Positions 22,692-35,000 of a DNA stretch of 64,000 nucleotides are shown here, piece by piece; the first letter of the stretch is position 1; each line of letters begins with the position of its first letter. The DNA comes from Augochlora pura (taxonomy: Eukaryota; Arthropoda; Insecta; Hymenoptera; Halictidae), in assembly GCF_028453695.1 (NCBI RefSeq), contig NC_135775.1, positions 20,990,545-21,054,544 on the forward strand, written 5' to 3'. The notes beneath the pieces are model-generated. The model saw only the letters and a list, made by a program, of their open reading frames with translations, did not search any database and was not told where the DNA came from. Position numbers and translations under genes: made by a program.

Positions 22692-22768
22692 ATAATAGTA
22701 ACCTTTAACAATAGTAACATATAACAATAGTAATCTTTAACAATAGTGACCTTTAACAATAGCAATAG
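22692..22768. repeat. 16-bp tandem array, 5 units
   Basis: Units of ACAATAGTAACCTTTA start at 22692, 22708, 22724, 22740 and 22756, in exact 16-bp register with a few substitutions. Confidence 0.9.
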
Positions 22769-23787
22769 TGGACAGTTTTCTTACACTTCCATTTCCATTA
22801 TCCGCGCGCCGCGAACATTTGTTTCATCGTTCAACGAAAATTTCCACGGCCTCGCGCCGCCGGATTAACAAATGTAGAAAACAATAGCATCGCCGTTTCG
22901 GCGAGCTGAAATTACAAATTGTAAACGATCTTTTCAATTCGTGCTTTCGTTCAGTTTACAAATTTCCAATTAGTATAGAGCGCGAGGAAAGCGAACAGAA
23001 TGGCGGTCGAAAATATGTGTTTCGGCTTCGCGGTGGAAAAAGTGATCAAGACATTTTTGTTTCTATGAAATATCTAAATAAATTCGAAAAAATTAATATC
23101 GCTGTAAATTGAATTGGCTTTCCAGGATGATTAGGAAAAGCGGGTTACAATTTCGGAAAATATGAATTAATGCACGGTATAAAGATACGAAAATAAATTT
23201 AAGAAGCTTTAATAATAAAGAATTTTTAATAATAATATATCAGAAGAGATAACACGTGACATGAAGCGCTCTCTTTCGAACCCATACAGTTTTGTCATGC
23301 GCATGTGGTTGTCACGGCGGTCAAAGCTACGAGCCTAACGTCATCGCGAATAAGAAACGAATAATTTAATTATATAAATAACATAAGAAAAAAAAGAAAT
23401 TCCGAAAACTCTGTTAAGTCTATTCATCCTGAGACCGTGGGAAATAAATACGGAACGATTGGAACTGTCGATGAACCTCTGGGTCCAATACGGCCGCGGG
23501 CGTATCCATTTCTCTGTAACAAATTACTTCGGCGGCTTCATCGTCACCGTGTGCCCCGCGCAACTCGAAAAGTATAAAGGTTAGTTACGAGCATCTTACG
23601 GTATCGATTCCCGTAAAAACCTGGCACCGCCAGCACCTTTTATCGAAAGCTGCGGCGCTGTAATAGTGGCACTGTCGGTTCTTTATCAATGACGCGAAAA
23701 TCGTTTTGTAATAGACCGCGCATTCGCGATACTCCGCACGAACATAAATTCACTGTTTATATCGCCCCATGCAGGTTTAGATACTTG
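22769..23787. other. Non-coding, nothing recognised
   Basis: Unique sequence alternating between CpG-rich and AT-rich. No recognisable gene, RNA or element. Confidence 0.45.
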
Positions 23788-24193
23788 TTTTCCCTCTCTA
23801 TTTTACAGCCTTCCTCTCCCCCTCTATTTCTCGCTCTTTATACCTCTCTCACTCCCTCTTTCTATATTTTTCTCTCTCTATTTCTCTCTCACTCTCTCTT
23901 TCTATATTTTTCTCTCTCTATTTCTCTTTCTCTCTATTTCTCTCTATTTCTCGCTCTATCTATCTTTCTCACTTTCACTATAAATATATTTCTCTCTCTC
24001 TCTATTTCTCTCTTTTTCAATCTATCTCTCTCTTTTTCTCTCTATATTTCTCTTTCTCTCTATTTCTCTCTATTCTTCGCTCTTTCTATCTCCCTCACTC
24101 TCTCTTTCTACTTTTCTCTCCCTCTCTCTCTCTCTCTTTCTGTCTCTCTCTATTTTTCTCTCTCTATTTCACTTCCTCTCTACGTCTCTCTAT
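23788..24193. repeat. Long CT-rich pyrimidine tract
   Basis: About 400 bp almost entirely of TCTCTCTATTTCTC-type pyrimidine sequence on the plus strand, with occasional A. It can adopt triplex (H-DNA) structures. The 184-codon Ser/Leu/Phe open frame crossing it is an artefact of the repeat. Confidence 0.9.
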
Positions 24194-26741
24194 CCCGCGC
24201 ACATCAACGCCTCGCAGCGCCAAACACACGGCCGCGACCATAATGGCGTCCGCATTCGCGACACGTTTTCTAAACAGATCTGAAATTTTTTCCCCCGCGT
24301 TCCACCGTCGTCCTGTTTTCTATTTGCCGCCGTTCCTTTAATTCGCGAGAAGTCAGAGAGGGGGTAGGGTGGAGAGTACGGCTCTAATACAAGGAACGCG
24401 GGCTAAAGTCTTTTTAATTACGGAGGCAGAAAACGAGCAGCGTGACGACACAATTACACCGGGCGGCGGGCGGCGGCGGCGGCGGGGGCCGTTCCGTTCC
24501 TGTTCCCGACGAGTCGGTTCGCGGGCACAGCTTCCGTAATTACCTGACGCATGCCTCGCATGATCAGTTTCAATTTGCGAAAAAAGCTTAGTCGGCGGCG
24601 ACCGGGGGTGGGAGAGGGGTGGAAAAAAAAGCAGTCGAGTCACCGGGGAAAAATTTATCGCGCGCAGTTGCCTAGCCACGGATACAACCGATAGACGTCA
24701 GCTTTGCGTTTTTTTTATTTTTTATTTTTTCTGTAAAAAACAAAAAAAAAGAACGATACTTGCCGCGACAATTAATTTTCACAGAGAATAGAACGGTTGC
24801 GCCGTTCCCGCGCGCGTTACCCGCGGCATTTTTTTTTTCGCTCGCGATTGTTGTTACGTTGCGGGGCGACGTTTCAATTGTTGAACGAATCAACTAGAAA
24901 ACGTTGAACGACTCGATAAATGAATTTGACGATTGGCGCGTTATTGCCGATGATCAAGCTAGCGCCGTGGTATTCCGGACAGGTTGGGCACATCGAGTTA
25001 TCGAAGAAGTTACGTTACTTTTTAATAAGCTCGATTTGAAACATGCTCGGCCGGGAGCATGAAGTAACAATTTAATCGTGTTTTCGGGAACGACTTTTTA
25101 ATTAAAGTTCTACGGCGGAATTGTGTATCGAATAGTGCTCGACGGATGGTATCGTAACAATGTTAAATGAACTATTTCGGTTGCTCGTGTTTGTTTTAAT
25201 AAATGCTGTAGGTTTCGCTTTCAAGGAACTTTCGGCGGATCGATTCCGTTCTGTATGAACGCTTTTTTTTTTAAATAAATTCCTAAGGCTGGCATTCCTT
25301 CTCGTAACAATTCTATGGAGAATTTTTTCATCATCGAGGATCAGTATTTATGTCGAACTTTGGTTACATTCTTTTTGAAAAACGACGCAAGAATTTTTAA
25401 GAAAAATTAATACTGCATGATCTGTGGTAACTTATTGGAGGAAATCGTTTTAATAATTTGTTTCGATGCGATCAGTGTTGCAATTAATTTTAGTTATAAA
25501 ATATACGAGTTTTAAATCTCTGCGGAATCAAACTTTGTAGCAATGTGTCGAATGCGTTCATAAATAATAAAAGTTTTAATAACTTAATAAGTATTTCACG
25601 ATCTATTGTGTGACGTGATATCAAAAGTAAGGAAAAGTATAATTTAATAACATTATTAACTTGAAGATTGGATACCTTTGGTTTGTATGCTTTTTTATTA
25701 CAACATTGTATCGTTTCTCCACAATTTTATTTAAAAGTTTGCAAATGAAACAGCTTTAAATGTCAACTGCATTTTTCGCATAAAGTCTGCTCTTGAATTA
25801 AAAGCATTTATTAGAAATTAATGCAGCGAGGAACCAACAAATACAAAATGGTAAATATAATATATTTAAAAATATGTATCAAAGAGACGGAGATTTAAAG
25901 AAAGAACAAATTACATATCTAAAATTTAACAATTAAAGTTAATAGTAATTTGGCTTTTCTATTATAATCTCTTATGATTTATTTAATAATGATAAGGTTC
26001 AAGTAAACGCTTTTAACAAATAATATTAAAAGCAGTGAACGGTGTCTGAGCAATTTGCTACTAAATTATTAACAGTATTAAACATCGTATAATTTTCTAC
26101 AAAAGCATTGTTTCCGTACGCCGTTACTTAATGTTCCTCGCCCGACCATGTTCATTCAAGAGACGAAGACTATGTTACCCTGTTAACTTCGCAACAACAT
26201 ATTACATGCAGGACTGCTTTAGTAAACTAACGCCTCCTCCAAACTAATTATAAACTAGCTCAGAAATAACAATATTTAAAGAAGTATTCTATAAACCAGA
26301 AAATTAGAGTTCTCCGTATACGAATCAATAATTGATTTCGCGCGATGCAAGCAATTATGATAATTATAAGAAAACATTCATAACGCATAAATTAAGCACG
26401 GACAACAACGGCGACCGCTCAATTATTAATTGAATATGAATTTACCGAACAAAGCAAACGTTCCTCGATAAATATAATCGTTTCCCGCCGCCTGTTATTC
26501 CACTATTACAAACAATCATAAAAGTAGCAGAAAAAAAAATCATTATGAACAAATAAATTCATCAGAGATAATAATTGCAGACGGCCAATTATTAATAACA
26601 AACCAATTTGTCAAAAAGGGCAAATGTTAGCCAACAAATATAATTGGTTTCTGCAGCTGTGTTGCTTCAACGTTCTAAATAATGACGAAAATGGTATAAA
26701 TTCAGCGAAGACGATTTTGTTACTATTGCAAATAGGAATTG
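24194..26741. other. CpG-rich then AT-rich non-coding DNA
   Basis: CpG-rich to about 25000, with a (GGC)n patch near 24464-24487 and several A/T homopolymers. From 25000 it is AT-rich unique DNA with very few open frames over 60 codons. No exon recognised. Confidence 0.5.
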
Positions 26742-27428
26742 TTAACACTTTATCGATCGATAGCCTATAAATCGGCTTTTCCCCCGGATCGGTAGCCTGT
26801 GAATCTTAATTTTTAGTAATTTTTTATCTATTCTTGAGATAAACGCGTTAGATTGTACTACAAGCTTGAATATTATTATATCACTTTTTAAATATTAAAT
26901 ACCTTTCGCGATTAATAAGATAAATCAAATCAAAATATTAGGTTGGTGCATAGGAAATGTCCGATGTTTAAATAAATATATAAAACTTTTTTCAAAAGCT
27001 GTTGATTTAATAAAAATATTTTTATTTGCTTTATTACACCCTAAATGTTTAAAATAGTGAAAGTCGGTTGGCAAAAGATCTATATTTTATAAAATTTTAT
27101 ATTTTACCTCATTTAATTTCGCAATTGTTTTGTACGACGTATGCGTAGTTTTTATGGGTTAAACAGTATGTAAATGGAGACAGTCTGAAAAATTCCATAC
27201 TATAGTTTATTGATCCGAAAGATCAGAATTTCTCGAAGACAGACATCTATGAATCAAACTCGCGTTGGAAAAAGTATATTGAAACAAATGTGGTAAATTT
27301 TGATTAAATCGATAGCTTTTGAAAAAAGATATGCAGTTTTATATACTCACTTACAAAATCCGATATATGCACCAACGTAATAGAAACGAAAATTTTCACT
27401 AGCGGCTAACCGGTCGATAAAGTGTTAA
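26742..27428 (+). mobile_element. piggyBac-like TTAA MITE split by a mariner-type MITE
   Basis: The outer element starts TTAACACTTTATCGATCG and ends CGGTCGATAAAGTGTTAA, a good inverted pair with TTAA at both edges. Without the inserted element (26938-27380 plus one TA) it is about 242 bp and aligns with the copy at 9464. The insertion lies in the right third, between AAATCAAATCAAAATA and TAGAAACGAAAATTTT. Confidence 0.9.
26938..27380 (+). mobile_element. Mariner-type MITE nested in a TTAA MITE
   Basis: 443-bp element starting TTAGGTTGGTGCATA and ending TATGCACCAACGTAA, inverted with one mismatch over 15 bp, and flanked by TA on both sides. Similarity between the ends continues inward: CTTTTTTCAAAAGCT followed by GATTTAAT near the left end is mirrored by ATTAAATC and AGCTTTTGAAAAAAG at 27302-27329. 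The TTAGGTTGG end is typical of insect mariner elements. No transposase was recognised, so it is non-autonomous or a deletion derivative. Confidence 0.9.
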
Positions 27429-29180
27429 TAACACAGCGATCTATCGGAGGGAAGAAATATTTGTCGTGCTTCTCCCTTACGGGGTTTTAACCCGGCGAGC
27501 ACCAGGAGCGTCTGGCCGGACGCATGCAATATCGGAACACCCTACGGGAAAATCAATTACATTCACGGCATGGCGAAGTAATGATATTAATTTTCCAGCG
27601 AATTCACCGAAAGCGACCCCTCCTGCGTGACGGTGGCTTACGCGGATAACACGGAAGCCGTCCCCTAAACGCGCCGCGGACAATCCCGGATAATCTTCGC
27701 GCAATAGGAACGAAGATTCCTCCTCCTCCCCCACCCCCACCCCGGGTTATTCTTTCGTTCCCCGGACGGCGCGAGTCGCCGGTCGCAATAATTACGCGCA
27801 GGATCCCGCGATTGAAAAATTGAATGGTTCGTTATTACGTTTCAATTAGCAGCTACGGATATTTACGGTAATTGCAATCAGTTAAGCTGTTAGGACGCAC
27901 CGGGTATAACTAACGAGGGGCAGGGAACGACGGCGAAGACAAACGGAATTCAAGCAACGTTTTACACGTCGCGGATCCCCCCGGCCCCGGATTAATTCGA
28001 TTAAAACTTTCGATTTTTTTTAATCAAACTCGAAAGCCGACCGAGAGCGGATCCCGAGGCTCGGACGAATTCGTGGCTTTGTGTACAGGCTGTAACAAAA
28101 TTGCGCGGGCACGATCGAAGTGTATTGATGTACCTGGATTCGCATAATTGTTGTCGCGTGCAGTGAAAAGTCTTTCGATTAAAATTAAATGGTTTTTAGA
28201 AGGGGAGTCTTCTGATTATGCTAGTTTTCTTGTTGATGAAGAGGTAGAGGATATATGACAGTCATCAGCATTTTTGGAATGGTACAGTTTCTGTTGCATC
28301 AGTTGATGCATCTTGATATTTTTTACAGAAGGATATTAATATATTTATTTTTAAATTTGTGCAAAATTGATTCATATCTATCGTAATTTCTATAACGCCT
28401 TTGTAATTTTCTTGTCATTTTTATTTGGTACTATAATATTTATTATATAGTAATTTATTTACCAATATTTATTAAACTCAGCTGGAATATTAAAGGACAA
28501 ATATAGAATTTTCTTTTGCTTTATACAACTTCCGTAACTACGTTAATTATTTACAGAAATTTATATAAATTTCGCTGTCTTGGTTCTCATAACAACTATA
28601 TAATACTTTACAATAAAATAAGATTGTTAACTTCTTACCTTAAACTTCTGAGGGCGTCGATTTTATGGTTCGATTTGAATTCTGCGTTTCCTTTGAACCA
28701 CCTCAAAGTTATAGTTTTTCTGAAATTAGACGTCAAAACAGTATTAAACAATATTGAAGGGGGGGAGGGGTAATTAAAAGTAACATATTTTGCTTAAATT
28801 GACAATGTCAACGCGACGCCATGTAACAACACGGCCGCGTTAAATAAAGTATTGACAGTGTCGTCGAAGGTAAAAATGTTTGTTCACCGGCACGTGAAAC
28901 TGATAAAACAACTACGTAAACAACGTGAAAAAAATATTACCACACACTTTTAGAACTTTGTACAAAGGAAGATGATCGGAGAAATTATCGGAAAATAGAT
29001 GAGGGTGAATGAACGCGCTTCTTCGTGCCCCGCCGTAGTTTCTTCATCCCTTGATTTGTAGAAAAACAAGTGTCTTACGACTCGGCGTTCACGTTTTAAT
29101 TTAACACCGATTATATTATCTATTTATGGAGACTTTCTCTAGAAACGATACACTGGTAAGGCTAATCTTTGTCTTTGCAG
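27429..29180. other. CpG-rich then AT-rich non-coding DNA
   Basis: CpG-rich from 27429 to about 28140, AT-rich beyond, and a short G-run at about 28758-28770. Open frames of 85-87 codons have no recognised motif. Confidence 0.45.
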
Positions 29181-29420
29181 TAATTAGAAGATTTTCTGTT
29201 GTATTAATTTTCTTTTTTATTAATTAGAAGACTTTCTTCTGTATCAATTTTTTTTCCATATTATTTAGGAGATTTTCTTCTGTATTAATTGTCTTGTGCA
29301 TTAATTTTCTTCCGTATTAATTTTCTTCTGTATTAATTTTCTTCTGAATTAGTTTTCTTTTGCATTAATTAGAAGACTTTCATCAATACCAATTTTTTTC
29401 TATATTAATTAGTAGATTTG
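29181..29420. repeat. Degenerate TGTATTAATTTTCTTC repeat
   Basis: Variants of TTTTCTTCTGTATTAATT recur, along with ATTAATTAGAAGA, at irregular spacing of about 16-50 bp. Low-complexity AT-rich DNA. Confidence 0.75.
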
Positions 29421-29706
29421 CTATGGAGTATGTATATAAATAATTTACATAGAATATAAATAATTTGCAATTAATCAAAATAATTCCAGATATAACTACC
29501 TAAATGAACGAAAAATTACTGTGAAGGAAACTTATTACAACTCATTACAAGACTTGAGAATCGAGTCTTCACAGATACCTCTAAACAAAATATATCTCCT
29601 TAACTATTAAATATTTCAACACAGCATCCGGAATGGTAGCACATTAAATTCCTCGACGTACTTCGAAAACTCGAGTCCCGCTACTGTTAGGCGCGTAGAG
29701 TTTCAT

Positions 29707-29804
29707 CATCGGACGTTCGACTGGCACAGTGAAGGCATCGGACGTTCGACAGCGACCGGCATAGTTGAGGCATCGTACGTTCGACAGCGACTGGCATAGT
29801 TAAC
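29707..29804. repeat. 35-bp GC-balanced repeat, 3 units
   Basis: Three units beginning CATCGGACGTTCGAC or CATCGTACGTTCGAC and ending GGCAYAGTKRA; the first is shorter by about 6 bp. Each unit contains the palindrome-like ACGTTCGA. Unlike most arrays in the window it is not AT-rich. Confidence 0.85.
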
Positions 29805-31838
29805 TTGTCATATATAAATTCGCAGCAATAAAGTTGACGGGGCAATAGAGAGGGATCGACGTGTAGTCGGTGAACCTCGGAAGTGCTTATATATAATTAG
29901 AGCACGGTTCGCTAGGCCGCGGCGACACAAAGCGCGGCCTGATACAGGGTAGACGGGGGCTACTACCCCCGGTTGGTATCCTCTCCGTTAAGAGATTCGG
30001 CGCGCGCGGTTTACAGCGCGACCGGATAATGAGATTGCGCCGAGTTAATAATGATTACTGTATTTCCCGCGGCAGTTATGGAATCTCGCGCGTACGCACG
30101 AAAGCGATGACGGCTGAAGTACTATTTCGGCTGTGAGCGCGCCGCGCGGGGGTGACTACCCCCCTACCCCCCCGTGGCTACTCGCACGGCAGAAATTCGA
30201 ACGCTGGTTGTAATCTCCTTTAAACGCTGCGTTGCACGCCGATGCGCTTCCAACGTCATACACGACCGGCAAGGGTTCATCTGCTTCAACCCCCTCCCCC
30301 CCTATCGAGTGCTCTATCCCATCGAAACACTGATCTTCCGGGTTCTAACTGACGCGGGGATATTATCCGATCGTTTCCTGTCAATCGTTTCGCTGCGAAC
30401 GATCCGGGAACGCTTTGCACCACTTTCCAATAGAGATTCTTATATTGCGTATAGTTAAATAAATGTGTTGTGAAGTAGGTATATTGAACGATGTAATATT
30501 AGGTTAGGATACGGTTGTATAGTATAGTTTATTTAAATTAACGAACATTTTTCCTCGCGTAAAAACCAGAGCCGGTTACAATATACAACATATATTATTA
30601 TTATTTATTATCCCTTATCACTTCAAGAATTTTACGGAACTGCTGATCTTTATTACATCATCGTTATGACATTTTATAAAACTAACAAGCCAAACAAAAT
30701 TCCTTTTGCCACGTTCCTTGTCTCAAAAATATAACAATAACTCCATAAATTTCTTTAACGCACACATTCTTTTAAATCGACAGATTACTGCGCAATCTTC
30801 TATAAAAATTATCTATTGTCTCACCGTTTGTTACTCCGTTAAAACAGTTCTGCCACGCGAAACCTTGAGTCTAATAAATTATTTAAAAAAGTCCGCATTG
30901 TTACATCCACGGTCGTGGATCGAATAATAAATTCGCGCGAAAACGGAACATCGTTGCAATTAATAACAATCGTATCCGCCGTCGCGTAACGCGGGCGAAA
31001 AGTTTTATTTATCGCGGCGCGGGAACGGTGTTGTCCGGTAAATAAACAGCGCGTATTGGAATTGAAATCTCCGCGACACCATAATTATTTTGCATGAGGA
31101 AAGGAATAGCGCGGGGTATCGGGAAAGTTTCATCCCGACGATTTATTGCCCGGACAAATGGAAATAACTTCGCCCGGAAACAACGACCGCGATTAACGCG
31201 AGGAAAAACGACGCCGACGCGGAGAAAATTTCTATCCGACGAGAGAATTCGTTGCCCGCATATTAAAGTTCCGGTGCTATCGATGTTTACGCCGCTTTAT
31301 AATCCACCAACTCATCCACCCCTCCCCTCCCCCCTCCCTGCTCCCCGTTTAAACCATTGTCACACGGTTAAAATGCCCGGAATTCGTATAATCGTTGTCG
31401 TAACTTCTCCTCGTCGTCACTGGTAACGGTGTTTGGTATGTTCATTGATCACAGTCGAATATATCGGATCGCGATCGAAAGCGTTGCGCGTTTTGTTACG
31501 CGATTAACTTTGTTGCATATTTATGAAATCGACGGAAGTATTTGCCGGACGACGTACTATCGAATTCGCCGCGATCGTCTTTACACCATAAGGGTACGAA
31601 GTGTGGAGATATAGGACAGTTTAAAACAGATAATTAGGGAACTTTTTGCGTCTTTGTTGTTCGCGTTAGTTAGACAGAAATCGTTTAGTAACAGGCGAGT
31701 TTGTTTTAAATAAGATAAAAATTCTAGGCTCAAAATTGTAAGTAAAAATTCTATAGTGAAATCAGAAAATACATGTTTTTGTTTCAAATTGTTTTAAATG
31801 GAATTTTTGAAATTAATAGTGTGCTTATATTGTCCTGA
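29805..31838. other. CpG-rich blocks separated by AT-rich DNA
   Basis: CpG-rich from 29805 to 30460 and from 30920 to 31600. The second block includes TTTATTTATC and GTAAATAAACA (forkhead-like words) and ATAATTATTTTGCATGA (homeodomain/POU-like). These suggest regulatory DNA but prove nothing. No coding exon recognised. Confidence 0.4.
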
Positions 31839-32060
31839 TATGTTTAATATTGTCCTAACATGTCTAACATTAATCTTAATATGTCTAATATTAATTTTAA
31901 TATATCTAATATTATTCTAAAATGTCTAATTTTATCTAAATATCTCTAATATTATCCAAATATTTCTAATATTCTCCAAATATCTCTAATATCATCCAAA
32001 TATCTCTAATACTATCCAAATATCTATAATATTCTCCAAATATCTCTAAAATCGCCCTAA
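31839..32060. repeat. 20-bp tandem array, about 11 units
   Basis: Units of ATCTCTAATATTATCCAAAT in 20-bp register, most regular from 31921 to 32050 and more divergent at the left (ATGTCTAATATTAATTTTAA). Confidence 0.9.
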
Positions 32061-35000
32061 TTTCTTAAATAAATAACGAAGCATTCTGCTAACATTTTTC
32101 AAAGTAAAATTCAAAGCCAATTTCAGCGAAGCGCAGTCCGTGATTTATCGGTGTCCGGAGATTGTATCGTCTTTCGAATTTCTTTCGCGCTAGAAATGAT
32201 AAGTCGCTACGAATCGCAGTATAATTAGAGTATTATAAGTTTCCCCATCGGGAAACTTGGTGCCCAAGGGTGAGGGGGGGGGGGGGGGTGGAGGGGGGGG
32301 GGGGGGGGGGGCGAAGATCGTCCAACTAAATGATGTATTTACAGATAAATCTTTCTCGAGGGTGTGGTAGAACGGCAATTTAAACGAATTATTCAGTTTT
32401 TTAATTATCAGCAGGCGAATCGCGGGAAGTTCAGGTCGGCGAAAGTTTCAAGAATCGAGCGCCGGCGAATAGGTCAAGCAAATTGACTGAATAGAATACT
32501 AACGAGCCGAATGGATCGGAGAGGTTCATGAATTCAATTGACTAATTGCTACGCTCTTTTCAAACGTATGCCCGCATTCAGCCGCGTCGCGCGTATCTCT
32601 CGATTTTTACGACGTTCTCCGCGCGACACGTACCTCGCGGAATTATAGAAATCGCGCGGTGATTAAACAACCGGGCGGCTGCGATTGACGAAGGAAAATT
32701 CATTCGATGGACGTCGACCGTTGTGCAACCTGTTCCTATAGTTCATTATTTGAAGCGAAGGAGTTTTATGGATGGCAAGAAGGGAATGTTACGAGGCGTG
32801 TCAGAAATAGATATAGCGAATATATGTGGATATAATGGATTGAGTGAAAGATTGTTTCTCGATTGTGCAAATTTCGGGCATTTTAAAACGAAAACTCGAT
32901 GGAATATTGTTCTTGGGATCTTAATACTGAAAAATAGTAAAACTACGTCGAAGAATGAATTCAATCTGTGCTGAATAAAAGTTGAAAATTTCTTGGTTGT
33001 TAAACGTATATAAAAGACTGTAATGTTATATCGCTATAAATTAGTTCGTGCTTTGCGTTTACTGATTGTTAAAATTAAAATCACAGCGCCCTTGTTAACT
33101 GGTTTTCAAAAATATATAGAACACTGTATTAGTAATTTCAAATATTATATATACTCTGTATAATTACGTTACAATTATCAGACTTATTCTTGTAAAAAGA
33201 AAAGTACAGCTACATTTTTGTAATTTTTACATTTTATAAAAATTTGTAAATTGCCATAAAAATTCTTTGAAACTTACCAGAGCCCCACCAAAATTCCTGG
33301 AGACGTTCTCCACATTTTCCACCGTTCGTCGATCCTTGTGATGACCAATGACACCGTCCAATGGCGTGCGCGGAACGAAAAAACCCGGCGCTTTGCCCCT
33401 AAATGGATACAAACGAACGCAGAAGTAACAATTCGACCGGGGCGGTGTCACGGCGGGGCCGTCGAAAAAAATCACTTTGATACGTCGAACGGAATCCGAA
33501 GAATCCGGGCCGATTAAAAATACGTGATTTCGTCGTGCGCCGTCTCGTTACGGAGGCACCCCGCCGTTTCGCTATTTCTCCGACGTCGATCGCTATCGGT
33601 TCCGACCGATCCACGTTTATACGGGCGGCTTATAACGCACGAACGAGGAGGCGTCGTTCACGCGGCGGTCGGCCGCTCCGGCCGCATGCACGCGCTAGCA
33701 CGCGCGAACGCGCGGCGAACACGCGGCCGCTGCCAGTGTACAGTCATTGTGGTTAATTTGCAACTGGCACGCTCGGGATTATTGTCTCGAGGGGATTTTC
33801 GCGGAGGATGTGTCGGTGCACGCGCAGCACCGCGGTGCATCCCTACGTTGCGCCAGGGGAGACGATACTTTCCCGGATGGCCGGCTCACGGCCGGACCGC
33901 GCCACCGAATACAATCTTTATTTCTTTCCGTTCCGCCGAATATTACTGCGGCGCCCGGCTTGCGGCGACCTGTCGCGCTGCTGAATCATTATCGTTACTT
34001 TCGCGCTCGCTATAACGATTGCCAACTCGTTAAGGGAGAAACCGCGAATTTTGCCGTGCGATAAGGTGGTGGTCTATGGTTTAGCTTTTAACAGGATTAT
34101 CCTTCTAACTATATATCAAAGGATGCATTTTAAATTCTTTATCGTTTGAATTCAATTAACGATTTATTAGTACTTAACGTATATTTAAAGTACAATAATT
34201 ATTTCAATTTTTTGATACTTCTTGAGATTTGTTTTGTAAAGCAAAAAGCTTCGGGAAATGCTAGCAATTAGTTGTACCTCGCGATCGTTTTCAATAATCT
34301 TATGATGATAATAGTAATAATGATAAATAAATCATGTATCATATTATAGATTTAGACTAAAGAATTATAGTATTAAAATAAATAATAGTCGAATATTTTG
34401 GCGTTAATTTCTGCTCTTTGAAGTGAACGTATGCGAGAAAAATTTGTATAATAAGTATGTTGTACATATGCTCTGCTTATATGGGAACTGTTAGAATTTT
34501 TTGAATTTCCGGATTGGGGATCATCCCTAGCTGGTCATTGGACAACGCGGAATTAACAATTTAAGGATAATGCGTTTGCAGATGGGTTCGTTGTTATCCG
34601 CGTGTTTCACTGGTTTCGTGATAAGATCGTGCAGCTCTTGATGGGGTTCATATGGAATGATGAGATTTTTTAAACATTGAAACTGGGGGTTTTTTAAATG
34701 CGGAAAAATAAAGGAGTGGTTGATGGACGCGTCTTCATTTCGGAAATATTTATCGAAGGTGAAACTTCATCTTGAAAATATTAACTAAAGTTCAATTTTC
34801 ATTTTGATAATATTTGTTTTAATTGACTTTTTATCTTATCATTGTTCTGTGAAATATTTGCATTTATTAAGATGCAATACTAAACTTGATTAAATTAAAC
34901 TACTAAAATTAATAAACCATTGTATTTGTTACTAAATGAGTGTGATATCCTCTTAAATATTTTTAATAAAATAAAAATGAACTAATAATCTGTTTATCTG

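Noticed and set aside
23689..24243. 184-codon plus-strand frame, hydrophobic and Ser/Leu-rich
   Set aside because: Almost entirely encoded by the CT-rich tract. It looks like membrane segments only because of the repeat.
33524..34064. Long overlapping open frames (up to 163 codons) on both strands
   Set aside because: All are Arg/Ala/Ser-rich because the DNA is CpG-rich and stop codons are scarce. No domain, start context or splice site supports one over the others.
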